DNA of 64,000 nucleotides from Novosphingobium sp. (GCA_004211435.1 SECS01000003.1:1-64000); one strand, 5' to 3'; positions 49,230-59,800 are shown, numbered from the stretch's first letter. Notes: a model not told the origin generated them from the letters alone. A program made the numbers and translations.

Positions 49230-50249
49230 ATGACCGTCGTCACCGAAACACCGCTCGCCCAACGCGTCGCCGGCAGGCCACGCGTCATCGTCACGCGCCG
49301 CCTCCTGCCCGAGACCGAGGCGCGCATGGATGAGCTGTTCGACGTCACCCACAACTTCGACGACGTGCCGATGAGCCGCGACGCGCTGGTCGCCGCCATG
49401 CGCGAATGCGACGTCCTCGTGCCCACGGTCACCGACCGTATCGACGGCGCGATGATCGCCGAGGCCGGCGATCGCCTGGGCCTGTTCGCCAATTTCGGCG
49501 CGGGAGTCGATCACATCGATCTCGCCGCCGCCCGCGCGCGCCGGATCGTCGTCACCAACACCCCGTCGGTCTTCACCGACGATACGGCCGACATGGCCAT
49601 GGCGCTGATCATCAGCGTGCCGCGCCGTTTTCCCGAGGGATCGCGGATGCTGCTCGACGGCAAGTGGACCGGCTGGGGTCCCTCGAACTTCCTCGGCTCA
49701 AGCCTGGGCGGCAAGCGCCTGGCCATCATCGGCATGGGACGCATCGGCCAGGCCGTAGCCCACCGTGCGCGCGGCTTCGGGCTCGAGGTGGTCTACCACA
49801 ACCGCCACCGCCTGCCGCCGGCGATCGAGAACATGCTCGGCGCGCGCTATGAGCCCGATCTCGACCGGCTGATCGCCGATGCCGACATCCTGACTCTGCA
49901 CTGCCCGGCCAGCACCGACGCGCACCATCTGCTCGACGCCAAGCGCATAGCCCTGATGAAGTCCAGCGCCTGCGTGATCAACACCGCGCGCGGCGACATC
50001 ATCGACGAGGAAGCGCTGATAGAGGCGCTCCAGAACGGCCGCATCGCCGGCGCTGGCCTCGACGTCTACGCGCGCGAGCCCACGGTCGATCCGCGGTTGC
50101 TCGCCCTGCCCAACGTCGTGCTGATGCCGCACCTCGGCAGCGCCACGGTCGAGGGCCGCGGCGCCGCGGGCCTGCGCCTGATCGCCAACATCCGCTTCTG
50201 GATCGACGGCCACCGTCCGCCCGATCAGGTGCTCGAGGGCTGGGCGTAA
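49230..50249 (+). CDS. D-isomer 2-hydroxyacid dehydrogenase (glyoxylate reductase-like)
   Basis: A 339-residue dehydrogenase with a Rossmann NAD(P)-binding GMGRIGQAVAHRA and the catalytic Arg (NTARGDIID), Glu (YAREPTVDP) and His (MPHLGSAT). The order and length fit GyaR/glyoxylate reductase-type enzymes, which reduce glyoxylate or hydroxypyruvate. Substrate not determined by sequence alone. I start at ATG 49230; an open frame begins 13 codons earlier. Confidence 0.92.
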   Translation: MTVVTETPLAQRVAGRPRVIVTRRLLPETEARMDELFDVTHNFDDVPMSRDALVAAMRECDVLVPTVTDRIDGAMIAEAGDRLGLFANFGAGVDHIDLAAARARRIVVTNTPSVFTDDTADMAMALIISVPRRFPEGSRMLLDGKWTGWGPSNFLGSSLGGKRLAIIGMGRIGQAVAHRARGFGLEVVYHNRHRLPPAIENMLGARYEPDLDRLIADADILTLHCPASTDAHHLLDAKRIALMKSSACVINTARGDIIDEEALIEALQNGRIAGAGLDVYAREPTVDPRLLALPNVVLMPHLGSATVEGRGAAGLRLIANIRFWIDGHRPPDQVLEGWA

Positions 50250-50259
50250 AATCGGACAG

Positions 50260-50390
50260 ATCCTCCTCCACCGGGGAGGTGGCAGCCCGCAGGGCTGACG
50301 GAGGGCGTGCAGCCGAACGCGAACGCGCCTGTGCTTCACCCCCTCCACCACCCGCTGCACGGGCGGTCCCCCTCCCCCGATGGGGAGGAT
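50260..50390. repeat. Complex intergenic palindromic repeat
   Basis: The outer arms are ATCCTCC (50260-50266) and GGAGGAT (50384-50390). Inside are CCTCC/GGAGG and CCCTCC/GGAGGG blocks and CAGCCCGCAGGGCTG. The right half (CCCCCTCCACCACCCGCTGC, then GGGCGGTCCCCCTCCCCCG) resembles a repeat common in intergenic DNA of Sphingomonadaceae. It sits between the dehydrogenase and the ammonium transporter. Confidence 0.6.
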
Positions 50391-50513
50391 CGGATTGTTG
50401 AAAGCCCCGCCGCTGCGCCTTGTTTGTTAACGCGATAATGTTCTAGACGCCCCCTCGGAGGATACGCGGTTCCGGTTACGACGCAGGAGCCGCGAAGCAG
50501 GGGGTTGCTTGAA

Positions 50514-51812
50514 ATGCGGAAACACTTCGCGCTGTCGGTCGCTGCCTTGGCGGCTACCACGCCCACCCTGGCGCTCGCCCAGGACGTGGCGACGCCCGAT
50601 AGCGGCGACACCGCCTGGATTCTCACCTCGTCCGCGCTCGTCCTGCTGATGACCCTGCCCGGCCTCGGCCTCTTCTACGGCGGACTGGTGCGCGCCAAGA
50701 ACTTCCTCGCCGTGCTGATCCAGTGTGGCGCGATCGCCGCGATCGCATCGCTGCTGTGGATCGTCGTCGGCTATACCCTCGCCTTCGGCGAAGTGACCAG
50801 TGGCTGGCTCGGCTCGGGCAATGCCTGGATGCTGATCGATCTCGGCCAGGTTCGCGCGAACACGACGATCCCCGAGAGCACCTTCGCGATGTTCCAGCTG
50901 TGCTTTGCCGCGATCACCCCCGCGCTGATGGCGGGCGCCTGGGTCGATCGCGCGCGCTTCGGCTGGGTCGTCGGTTTCTGCGCACTGTGGAGCCTCGTGG
51001 TCTATGCGCCGGCGGCGCACTGGATCTGGGGCGGCGGCTGGCTGGCTTCGGGCCTGGGCACACTCGATTTTGCCGGCGGCATTGTCGTCCACACCACGGC
51101 CGGCGTCTCGGCACTGATCGCTGCTCTGCTGCTCGGCAAGCGCCAGGGCTTCCCCAAAACCTTGATGCTGCCGCACAGCCCCGCACTCACGATGGCCGGC
51201 GCCGGCCTGCTCTGGGTCGGCTGGTTCGGTTTCAACGGCGGCTCGGCGCTTACCGCTGGTGAAGGTGCTGCCAGCGCGATCATCGCCACCCACGCTGCGG
51301 CCTGCACCGCGGCCCTCGCCTGGCTCGCCATCGAGCGCGTCAGCGTCGGCAAGCCCACCACGGTCGGCTTCGCCACCGGCGCAATTGCCGGCCTCGCCAC
51401 GGTGACCCCGGCCGCGGGCTATATCTCCCCCGGTGCCGCGATCGTCTTCGGCATCGTCGCTAGCTGCGTCTGCTATCCGATGATCCAGGTCATCAAGCAC
51501 AAGCTCAAGATCGACGATTCGCTCGACGTCTTCGCGGTCCATGGCGTCGGCGGCATCGTCGGGTCGATCCTGCTGGCGGTGTTCATCTCGCAGGACTTGG
51601 GCGGCGTCGGCTATGCCGAGGGCATGTCCATGGGCAGCCAACTCGTCGCCCAGCTGGCCGGCGTCGGCGTTGTCGCACTGTGGTCCGCGATCGTCTCGGC
51701 GATCCTTGCGGTCATGGTCTCGATCGTCCTGCCGATGCGCGTGACCGACGAAGAGGAATACGAAGGCCTCGACATCACCAGCCACGGCGAGCGCGCCTAC
51801 GAATTCGACTGA
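50514..51812 (+). CDS. amt: Ammonium transporter (Amt family)
   Basis: A 432-residue protein with a cleavable signal-like N-terminus (FALSVAALAATTPTLALAQ) and eleven membrane helices. The twin pore histidines are in FAGGIVVHTTAGVSAL and VFAVHGVGGIVGS, and FNGGSAL is present. It passes ammonium through the inner membrane. glnK, the usual partner, is not adjacent. ATG 50514 is the likely start; TTG 50505 is possible. Confidence 0.95.
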   Translation: MRKHFALSVAALAATTPTLALAQDVATPDSGDTAWILTSSALVLLMTLPGLGLFYGGLVRAKNFLAVLIQCGAIAAIASLLWIVVGYTLAFGEVTSGWLGSGNAWMLIDLGQVRANTTIPESTFAMFQLCFAAITPALMAGAWVDRARFGWVVGFCALWSLVVYAPAAHWIWGGGWLASGLGTLDFAGGIVVHTTAGVSALIAALLLGKRQGFPKTLMLPHSPALTMAGAGLLWVGWFGFNGGSALTAGEGAASAIIATHAAACTAALAWLAIERVSVGKPTTVGFATGAIAGLATVTPAAGYISPGAAIVFGIVASCVCYPMIQVIKHKLKIDDSLDVFAVHGVGGIVGSILLAVFISQDLGGVGYAEGMSMGSQLVAQLAGVGVVALWSAIVSAILAVMVSIVLPMRVTDEEEYEGLDITSHGERAYEFD

Positions 51813-51894
51813 TCGCGCCCAGCGTTCCAGACTCCCAGGCTTGCCACCGCGCGCACCGTCATGCGACGCGGTGGCTAACCCCGGGAGAGGAACG

Positions 51895-52869
51895 ATGGCG
51901 CTGACCAGCGAAGTGGCCGACCACTTCAACCTCAAGAAGGACGACGATCTCTACTGGAGCGAAAGCTCGTGGTTCTCGTGGGCGATCCCCGAGCGCAAGA
52001 TCAACGGCTTCTTCTACAACCACTTCCGCCCCAACATGAACTGCATGCTGGCTGGCCCGGCGATGTGGGACGCGAGCACGCCACACGCCTGGGACTTCCC
52101 TTTCTTCGACTGGCAGGCGATGCGGCCGCTGCCCCAGGGACGGTTTGGGATCGACTACGACAAGTACGATTTCATGACCGACTTCTCGTTCGGCATCCGG
52201 ATGCTCGAACCGCTGAAGCGCTATCAGCTGCTATACGATGCCAACGGCTTCACGCTCGATCTCGTGTTCGAGGCCGTCGCCGAACCGCACGCGATCGGCA
52301 GCCGCGAGGACCACGGCTTCGACGGCGCCTACAAGCTCCATTTCGAGCAGCCCGGACGGATCAAAGGCAAAGTCGTGCTCGAAGGCGAGACCTATGCGGT
52401 CGACACCTTCTCGATCCGCGACGGTTCGCACGGCCGCCGCAACCTCGAGAAGTGCACGCCTGGCGGCTACCTGTGGTCGACCGCCGACGCGCAGACCGGC
52501 TTTCACATGATGGCGGTCGACGCCAACCAGAGCCGCGATACGGTCTCGGTCGGCGGCTATCTGATGCGCGACGGCGTGGTCTCGTCGCTGGCCGAAGGCA
52601 CGCGCCGCGTGCTCGAACGCGAAGGGCCGCGCGTGACAGCGGTCGAGGTGATCGCCAGGGACCAGCTCGGGCGCGAGCTTCACGCCATGGGCCGTTCGGT
52701 CTGCCATGCCGAGGTGGTTCTGTTCCCCGACCGCGGCATGTGGTGGCAGCAATATGCCTGGGACTACGATGGCCACACGGGAGCGGTGGGCGAAGACCAG
52801 GAATACTACGGCCTCCAGGACTATCGCCTCTGGCACCGCGCCGGGCCCGAGGCCTGGGCGAAACGGTGA
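51895..52869 (+). CDS. Lipocalin-like protein of unknown function
   Basis: A 324-residue protein rich in aromatic residues (YWSESSWFSWAIPERKING, FFYNHFRPNMN, WWQQYAWDYDGHTG), with a beta-rich pattern and no signal peptide. It resembles the DUF7064/DUF7065 group and, more loosely, AttH/CrtC-like double-lipocalin proteins, which act on hydrophobic substrates; I am not certain of the family. GGGAGAGGAACG precedes ATG 51895. Its stop overlaps the start of a P-loop kinase-like gene (GTGA), so the two are probably co-translated. Confidence 0.78.
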   Translation: MALTSEVADHFNLKKDDDLYWSESSWFSWAIPERKINGFFYNHFRPNMNCMLAGPAMWDASTPHAWDFPFFDWQAMRPLPQGRFGIDYDKYDFMTDFSFGIRMLEPLKRYQLLYDANGFTLDLVFEAVAEPHAIGSREDHGFDGAYKLHFEQPGRIKGKVVLEGETYAVDTFSIRDGSHGRRNLEKCTPGGYLWSTADAQTGFHMMAVDANQSRDTVSVGGYLMRDGVVSSLAEGTRRVLEREGPRVTAVEVIARDQLGRELHAMGRSVCHAEVVLFPDRGMWWQQYAWDYDGHTGAVGEDQEYYGLQDYRLWHRAGPEAWAKR

Positions 52870-53519
52870 CGAAACTCGTCATCGTCACCGGTACGACGGG
52901 CAGCGGCAAGACGACGACCTGCAAGGAATTCGTCGCGCAGGCCGACGACCTCTGGCTTCACTTCGGCGTCGACACGATGCTGGGCACACTCGTGCCGCGC
53001 AAGTTCGTCGATGGCGGCGCACGCAGCGGCGAGAGCCTGCACATGGCGCCCGACGATCCGGCCGATCCCGAGGGCCCGGCGCACATGGACTTCGGCCGTC
53101 AGGGCGGCCGGCTGATCGACACCTACCATCGCATGGTGCGCGCCGCGGTGGAGAACGGCGAGCGCGTGATCCTCGATCACGTCGCCACGACCGATCCGCC
53201 GATCCTGCCCAATCTGGTCGCGCATTTCCGCGACCTGCCGAGCCTGTTCGTCGCGCTCAAGCCGCCGCAGGACATTCTCGGCACACGGATCGCGGGCCGC
53301 ATCGCCGAGGTCGAGAAGGTGCTCGGACCGGAACAGGCCGCGCGCAACAACGAGGGTACGCGCCGCGCCTCGGCCTTCGTCGCGCGCGAGATATTCCGCC
53401 ACGACTGCTTCGACATGGTGCTCGACACGGGCGCGCTGTCACCGGCCGAAGTGGCGCGCGCGATCCTCGATCGCGTCGAGAACGGTCCGCCGGGCGATGC
53501 GCTGGCGCGGCTGGCCTGA
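52866..53519 (+). CDS. P-loop phosphotransferase (chloramphenicol phosphotransferase-like)
   Basis: A 217-residue P-loop protein with Walker A G9-TTGSGKT-T17 at the N-terminus, a GVDTMLGTLVPRKFVDGG segment and VILDHVATTDP in the Walker B position. The VDTxhxxhP pattern is that of the CPT family, in which the enzyme phosphorylates chloramphenicol or, in other members, unknown small molecules. Resistance is not implied here. The GTG start at 52866 overlaps the previous gene's stop. Confidence 0.8.
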   Translation: MTKLVIVTGTTGSGKTTTCKEFVAQADDLWLHFGVDTMLGTLVPRKFVDGGARSGESLHMAPDDPADPEGPAHMDFGRQGGRLIDTYHRMVRAAVENGERVILDHVATTDPPILPNLVAHFRDLPSLFVALKPPQDILGTRIAGRIAEVEKVLGPEQAARNNEGTRRASAFVAREIFRHDCFDMVLDTGALSPAEVARAILDRVENGPPGDALARLA

Positions 53520-53527
53520 CTTCAGAA

Positions 53528-53965
53528 TCAGGCCGTCAGCCAGCCCCGCTTCGCCGCCAGGTTCGTGAACCAGATCGAGAAGACGCCGACCGCGGCGATG
53601 AACAGCGGGAACGGCAGCACCTGTGCGGCGCCCTTGTGGGCGATCAGGTCGGTCGCCGCGAAGGCATAGCCGAACATCACGACGACCGCGACGAGCGATA
53701 TCCAGAACAGCGTCGCTGCCAGCCGTCTGCGCAGCAGCAGGGCCAGGCCACCGAGCAGGCCGCCGAAGGTCGCGACGGCGTAGACCCAATTGTACCAGAC
53801 CGGCAGCGCCGCGTAGTAATTGCGCGACCACTCGTCGACCGGCCCCATAGCCTCGGCACCGAGCCTGATCTGCATAACGCAGGCCACGCAGCCCATCGCT
53901 TCCCACAGCACCAGCACGATCGTCACGATCCAGAACCAAACTGGTAATTTGGCCGAACCCGTCAT
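53528..53965 (-). CDS. Four-helix membrane protein, hypothetical
   Basis: A 145-residue inner-membrane protein with four predicted transmembrane helices (about 8-30, 58-78, 84-104, 115-134) and the loop IRLGAEAMGPVDEWSRNYYAALPVWYNWVYAV in short aromatic-rich form. I do not recognise a family with known function. It is 8 bases from the end of the convergent CPT-like gene and 67 from recG. Confidence 0.8.
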   Translation of the reverse strand: MTGSAKLPVWFWIVTIVLVLWEAMGCVACVMQIRLGAEAMGPVDEWSRNYYAALPVWYNWVYAVATFGGLLGGLALLLRRRLAATLFWISLVAVVVMFGYAFAATDLIAHKGAAQVLPFPLFIAAVGVFSIWFTNLAAKRGWLTA

Positions 53966-54032
53966 TGCGCCCTCCCCCGATTGCGAACGCCCCGAACCTG
54001 CGCCCCCGGCCTGGCGAGCGCAAGCCCGCCGC

Positions 54033-56090
54033 CTAGCCGCCGCGCAGCAGTTGCACGCCCCAGTCGCGCTCGAACAGGTAGAGCAGCACCCGCGCCGCCT
54101 CGCCGCGCTCGCCGGTCAGGCCGCCGTCGCGCTCGATCAGCAGCCGCGCGTCGTCGTGCGCCACGGGGAGCAGGCGCTGGATCTGCTCGAGCGTCGCCAC
54201 GCGGAACGGCGTGTCGCCCGACTGCTTGGTGCCGAGCAGTTCGCCGCCGCCGCGCAGGCGCAGATCTTCCTCGGCCAGGCGGAAGCCGTCCTGCGTCTCG
54301 CGCATCAAGGACAGACGCTCGCGCGCGGTCTCCGATAGCCCGCCGCCGCGCAGCAGCAGGCAGGTCGACTTCTCGGTGCCGCGACCAACGCGGCCGCGTA
54401 GCTGGTGGAGCTGCGCGAGGCCGAAACGCTCGGCCTGCTCGATCACCATGAGGTTCGAATTGGGCACGTCGACGCCGACCTCGATCACCGTCGTCGCCAC
54501 CAAAAGCTTCGCCTCGCCACGCGCGAAGCGTTCCATCGCCGCGTCCTTGACCTCGGGCCTGAGCTGGCCGTGGACGAGGACGACGTCCTGCTCGCCGAAA
54601 TGGTCGCGCAGTTCGGCATAGCGCGCCTCGGCGGCAGCGAGATCGTCGGTCTCGCTCTCGCGTACCATCGGGCAGACCCAATAGGCCTGGCCGCCACCCG
54701 CGAGATGCCGCGACACCGCTTCGACGACGTCGCCCATCCGTTCGATCGCGACGACGCGCGTGTCGATCGCCTGACGGCCGGGCGGCATCTCGTCGAGCTT
54801 CGACACCTCCATCTCGCCGTACTGCGCCAGGGTCAGCGTGCGCGGGATCGGCGTGGCGGTCATCGCCAGGCAGTGCGGTGTGCGCTTGCCCTTTTGAGTC
54901 AGCATCAGGCGCTGGCCGACACCGAAACGGTGCTGCTCGTCGATCACCACCATGGCGAGGTGCTTGTAGCTTACGGCGTCCTGGAAGATCGCGTGGGTGC
55001 CCACGACGATATCGATCGAACCGTCCATCAGCCCCATCAGGATCGACTCGCGCGCCTTGCCCTTGTCGCGCCCGGTCAGCAGCGCAATCTCGACGCCCGT
55101 GCCAGAGAGCATCTTGCTCAAGGTCGCGTGGTGCTGGCGCGCGAGGATTTCGGTCGGCGCGAGCAGCGCAGCCTGGGCCCCCGCCTCGACCGCGATCAGC
55201 ATCGATTCGAGCGCGACCACGGTCTTGCCCGAGCCGACATCGCCCTGGAGCAGCCGCAGCATCGGCGCTGCCTGGGCGAGATCGCCCTCGACCTCGGCGA
55301 TCGAACGCTTCTGCGCGCCGGTCAGCCCGAAGGGCAGCGACAGCTTGGCACGCAGGCGGCCATCGCCCTGCAGCGGCGTGCCCCTTTGCGCACGATTGGC
55401 GTTCTTCACCAGCATGAGCGCCAGCGAATTGGCCAGCAGTTCGTCATAGGCGAGCCGCTCGCGCGCCGGCTTGTTCTCGTCCTTGTGCGCCGCGAGCAGC
55501 GCATCGCGCCAGGCGGGCCATTTCTCGCGCTCGAGCAGGTTCGGCTCGATCCATTCGGGCAGGTCGGTCAGCGCCGCGAGCCCCTGCTGAACCAGCGCGC
55601 CGAGCCGGCCTTGCGTGAGCCCCTCGGACAGCGGATAGATCGGCTCGCAGATCTGGCCGAGCCCGGCGGTCTCCTCGGAGACGTGATCAGGATGCACGAT
55701 CTGCAGCATCTGCCCGTACTGGTCGAGCCGGCCGGCGATCCAGCGCGTCTCGCCGAGCGGCAGCTGCTTCTTGGCCCAACCACCATTGCGCCCGAAGAAG
55801 GTCAGCGAGACGACGTTACCCGCGGCATCGGCGGCGAGCACGCGGAAGGGCCCACGCCCGGCCGAGCTGCGGTAGTCGTTGGGCGTCAGCGCGATGACGA
55901 TGTTCTCGCCGACCGTCGCCTCATCGAGGTTTGCCACCACGCGCCGCTGCACGAAGCGGTCGGGCAGATGATAGGCCAGGTCCTTGACGCGCAGCAGCCC
56001 GAGCTTGTCGAGCGGCTTTGCCATCTGCGGGCCGACGCCTTTGAGGCCGGCGGTTTCGGCGAAGAGGGGATTGAGCCGGTCGGGACGCAT
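54033..56090 (-). CDS. recG: ATP-dependent DNA helicase RecG
   Basis: A 685-residue helicase. The N-terminal wedge/OB part is at about 60-200 (NDYRSSAGRGPFRVLAADAAGNVVSLTFFG). Motor motifs follow: GDVGSGKTVVAL (Walker A), DEQHRFGVGQR (DEAD-box-type Walker B), TATPIPRTL and QLRGRVGRG. It reverses stalled replication forks and processes Holliday junctions. It is divergent from sdhE. A TTA-free, Leu/Arg-rich C-terminus ends in VQLLRGG. Confidence 0.97.
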   Translation of the reverse strand: MRPDRLNPLFAETAGLKGVGPQMAKPLDKLGLLRVKDLAYHLPDRFVQRRVVANLDEATVGENIVIALTPNDYRSSAGRGPFRVLAADAAGNVVSLTFFGRNGGWAKKQLPLGETRWIAGRLDQYGQMLQIVHPDHVSEETAGLGQICEPIYPLSEGLTQGRLGALVQQGLAALTDLPEWIEPNLLEREKWPAWRDALLAAHKDENKPARERLAYDELLANSLALMLVKNANRAQRGTPLQGDGRLRAKLSLPFGLTGAQKRSIAEVEGDLAQAAPMLRLLQGDVGSGKTVVALESMLIAVEAGAQAALLAPTEILARQHHATLSKMLSGTGVEIALLTGRDKGKARESILMGLMDGSIDIVVGTHAIFQDAVSYKHLAMVVIDEQHRFGVGQRLMLTQKGKRTPHCLAMTATPIPRTLTLAQYGEMEVSKLDEMPPGRQAIDTRVVAIERMGDVVEAVSRHLAGGGQAYWVCPMVRESETDDLAAAEARYAELRDHFGEQDVVLVHGQLRPEVKDAAMERFARGEAKLLVATTVIEVGVDVPNSNLMVIEQAERFGLAQLHQLRGRVGRGTEKSTCLLLRGGGLSETARERLSLMRETQDGFRLAEEDLRLRGGGELLGTKQSGDTPFRVATLEQIQRLLPVAHDDARLLIERDGGLTGERGEAARVLLYLFERDWGVQLLRGG

Positions 56091-56144
56091 CGGCGACCCT
56101 TAGCGGCGCTTGTCCGGACGGCCAAGTTCCCCTACCGGCGCGCC

Positions 56145-56420
56145 ATGACCTCTGACCGCCACGCCGCGCGCCTCGGGCGCATCAAGTTCCGCGCCTGGCA
56201 CCGCGGCACGCGCGAGGCCGACTACATGATCGGCTGCTTCTTCGACCGCTTCCACGCCGACTGGAACGAGGCCGAGATCGCCTGGTTCGAGGCCCTCCTC
56301 GACGAGGAAGACCACGACCTGCTCGCCTGGGCCCTGGGCACCGAGCCCGTGCCCGAACGCTATGTCGGCGCGCTGATGACGCGGATGCAGCAGCTCGACT
56401 ACGTCGACATCCCGCGCTGA
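56145..56420 (+). CDS. sdhE: Succinate dehydrogenase assembly factor SdhE
   Basis: A 91-residue helical protein with the SdhE/Sdh5 flavinylation motif RAWHRGTREADYMIGCFF (RGxxExD-hhhxxF) at about residues 14-31. It helps insert FAD covalently into succinate dehydrogenase. Placement between recG (divergent) and mfd (same strand) is typical of alphaproteobacteria. Start at ATG 56145. Confidence 0.95.
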   Translation: MTSDRHAARLGRIKFRAWHRGTREADYMIGCFFDRFHADWNEAEIAWFEALLDEEDHDLLAWALGTEPVPERYVGALMTRMQQLDYVDIPR

Positions 56421-56424
56421 AGCG

Positions 56425-56730
56425 TCACGAATGCGTGACGTCGTAAACGGTCACCTTGCTCCACAGGTGCTCGTGCTCGGCGATGAACTTCTGGTGCAGC
56501 GGATGCACCTGATAGATACCCTCGTCCTCAACGCTGTCGAAGGTGAGGATCTCCGACACGCCATAGGACGTGTCGACCACTTCGCGATCGCCCGTCGGCG
56601 CGGGCACGCCCACCACGAGCGAACGCACGGTCTCGATCGCAGCCAATCCGCGCACGCCCGCGATCAGGGTATCGCGGTCCTCGATCGAATCGGGGTTTTT
56701 CAGCCGGAAGAACACCGCGTGCGTGATCAT
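56425..56730 (-). CDS. Dabb (stress-responsive A/B barrel) family protein
   Basis: A 101-residue protein with the barrel pattern [47 protein letters not shown] and a final [11 protein letters not shown] strand. The Dabb domain forms a dimer and is seen in stress proteins and some plant enzymes; its function here is unknown. It lies between sdhE and mfd on the other strand, its stop 4 bases from the sdhE stop. Confidence 0.9.
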   Translation of the reverse strand: MITHAVFFRLKNPDSIEDRDTLIAGVRGLAAIETVRSLVVGVPAPTGDREVVDTSYGVSEILTFDSVEDEGIYQVHPLHQKFIAEHEHLWSKVTVYDVTHS

Positions 56731-56840
56731 GTCGTCCCTTTCGTGAGCGAATTCGCGCCGGGATAGATGCCCCCTGCGAGACCAGCAAGACGGCCGGACT
56801 TGGAACGGAACAAATACACGGCTAGGGCCCTTCCGCTGCC

Positions 56841-59800
56841 ATGCCCGATTTCTCCCAGATCCTCTCCGCCAAGACCCCGCTCACGCTCGCCTCGGTGGCG
56901 CGCGGCGCACAACCGCTCGTCATGGCCGACCTCGCGCGGGCGGCAAAAGGGCGTGCCGTCTTCGTCGCACCCGACGATGCCGCGATGCGCGCCGTCGCCG
57001 ACGCGGCGGGCTTCTTCGCGCCGGAGCTCGACGTCGTCGAGTTTCCCGCCTGGGACTGTCTGCCCTACGACCGATCGAGCCCCGCGCTCTCGGTTTCGGC
57101 ACGCCGCCTCGCCGCGCTGCACCGGCTCCAGGGCAAGCCCAAAGGCCCGCAGCTCCTTGTCACGACGATCAACGCGCTGCTCCAGCGCGTCGTCACGCCG
57201 TTCCGCATCCGCGAATCGGTCCGCCTGCTCAAGCCGGGCATGGAGATCGGCCGCGAGAGCCTGATCGCGCTGCTCCAGCGCCAGGGCTATTCGCGCACCG
57301 ACACCGTCGTCGACGCCGGCGAATATGCCGTGCGCGGCTCGATCTTCGACATCTTCCCCTCGGGACTCGAGCAAGGCCTCCGGCTCGACTTCTTCGGCGA
57401 CGAGCTCGAGACGCTGCGCCTGTTCGATCCCAACACCCAGCGTTCAACCGGCACGGTAGAGGAGCACTTGCTGCTGCCTGCCAGCGAGGCGCTGCTCGAC
57501 GAGGACAGCGTCAAGCGCTTCCGCGGCCGCTACCGCGAGCTGTTTGGCGCCAATGCCACAGCCGATCCGCTCTACCAGGCGGTCAGCGACGGCCGCCGCC
57601 TCGCGGGCATGGAGCACTGGCTACCGCTGTTCGAGGACCGGCTGGTCACCCTGTTCGACCACCTCGCGGCCGACGACCTCATCGTCATCGACGCCTCGGC
57701 CCAAGGCGCGGCCGACGAACGCCTGACCGACATTGCCGACTACTTCACCGCGCGCACCGACACGAGCGGCAAGGCACCGGGCTCCTACCGCCCGCTCAAG
57801 CCCGATGCGCTCTACCTGACGCGCGAAGAGATCGACGGCCAGCTCGCCGGCTGGCCCGTGCACAAGGCCGACATCTTTGCCCAGCCCGCAAGCGCCAAGG
57901 CGGTCGACTTCGGCTTTACCAGTGGCCGCGACTTCGCACCTGAGCGGGCGCGTGGGGACAACGTCTACGAAGCCGCCGCCAAACACCTCCAGACCGTAAC
58001 AAAGTCCGGCCGCAAATCTTTGATCGCAGCCTATTCTGTTGGCAGCCGCGCGCGCATCGCGTCGATCATCGGCGAGGCCGGCAAGGTCGAACCGGCGCTC
58101 GCCGATTCGTGGCAGGAAGCGCTCGGTCTGGCCGCCAAGGGCCGTCCCGTCGCGCTGGTCCTGCCGCTCGAAACCGGCTTCGCCAACGACGAGATCGACC
58201 TCGTCACCGAGCAGGACATCCTGGGCGACCGCCTGGTCCGCCGCAAGAAGCGCAAGAAGGACGCCGACGCCTTTCTGGCCGAACTTTCGGCGCTCACGCC
58301 TGGCGATCTCGTCGTCCACATGGACCACGGCATCGGCAAGTACGAAGGCCTGCAGTCGATCCCGGTTGGCAAGAGCCCGCACGACTGCGTGATGCTGACC
58401 TATGCCGGCGGGGACAAGCTCTACATCCCGGTCGAGAACATCGACGTACTCTCGCGCTACGGCAGCGGCGAAGAAGGCGCGGCGCTCGACAAGCTCGGCG
58501 GCGAGGCCTGGCAACGGCGCAAGGCGCGGCTCAAGGAGCGCATCCGCGAGATCGCGCACGAGCTGCTCAAGACCGCAGCCAAGCGCGCGCTGCGCCAGGC
58601 GCCCGCACTGCTGCCCGACCAGGCCAGCTACGACCAGTTCGTCGATCGCTTCCCCTGGGAAGAAACCGACGATCAGGAACACGCGATCGCCGACGTTCTC
58701 GGCGATCTCGCCGCGGGCCGGCCGATGGACCGGCTGGTCTGCGGCGACGTCGGCTTCGGCAAGACCGAGGTCGCGCTACGCGCGGCTTTCGTCGCGGCCA
58801 TGGCCGGCCAGCAGGTCGCGGTCGTCGCGCCGACCACCCTGCTAGCCCGCCAGCACTACAAGGGCTTCTCGGAGCGCTTCGCCGGCTTCCCGCTCGAGGT
58901 CGGCCGGCTCTCGCGGCTCGTGCCCGAGAAGGAGGCCAAGGAAACGCGCGCGGGACTCACCGCGGGCACGGTCGACGTCGTCGTCGGCACCCATGCGCTG
59001 CTGTCGAAGACCGTCTCGTTCAAGGACCTGGGTCTCGTCATCGTCGACGAGGAGCAGCGCTTCGGGGTCAACCACAAGGAAAAGCTCAAGCAGCTGCGCA
59101 ACGACGTCCACGTCCTGACGCTGACCGCGACGCCGATCCCGCGCACCCTGCAGATGGCGATGAGCGGCCTGCGCGAGCTCTCGACCATCCAGACCCCGCC
59201 GGTCGACCGTCTGGCGGTGCGCACCTACGTGATGGAATGGGACGAGATGGTGATGCGCGAAGCCTTGCTTCGCGAGCATCACCGCGGCGGCCAGAGCTTC
59301 ATCGTCGTGCCGCGGATCACCGACATGGCCGAGATCGAGGACTGGCTGCACAAGGCCGTGCCCGAGGTGAAATACATCTCGGCCCACGGCCAGATGGGCG
59401 CCGGCGAGGTCGAGGAGCGCATGAGCGCCTTCTACGAGGGCAAGTACGACGTGCTGCTCTCGACCACGATCGTCGAGAGCGGGATCGACATTCCCAGCGC
59501 CAACACGATCATCATCCACCGCGCCGACCGCTTCGGCCTGGCCCAGCTCTACCAGCTGCGCGGCCGCGTCGGCCGGGCCAAGCTGCGCGCCTATGCCTAC
59601 CTGACCACACCGGCCGACAAGGCCTTGTCAGAAGTCGCTGAGAAGCGCTTGAAAGTGCTCGGAGATCTCGATTCGCTGGGCGCCGGTTTCCAGCTCGCCA
59701 GCCACGATCTCGACATCCGCGGCGCTGGCAACCTGCTCGGCGACGAGCAGTCGGGCCATATCCGCGAGGTCGGCTTTGAGCTCTACCAGTCGATGCTCGA

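Noticed and set aside
52866..53519. Chloramphenicol resistance gene
   Set aside because: Only the P-loop family pattern is shared; substrate residues are not verifiable and the gene is in a chromosomal housekeeping setting.
54405..56144. Long open frame upstream of sdhE
   Set aside because: Only the last 91 codons (from 56145) match SdhE; the rest is antisense to recG, so the gene is not a fusion.
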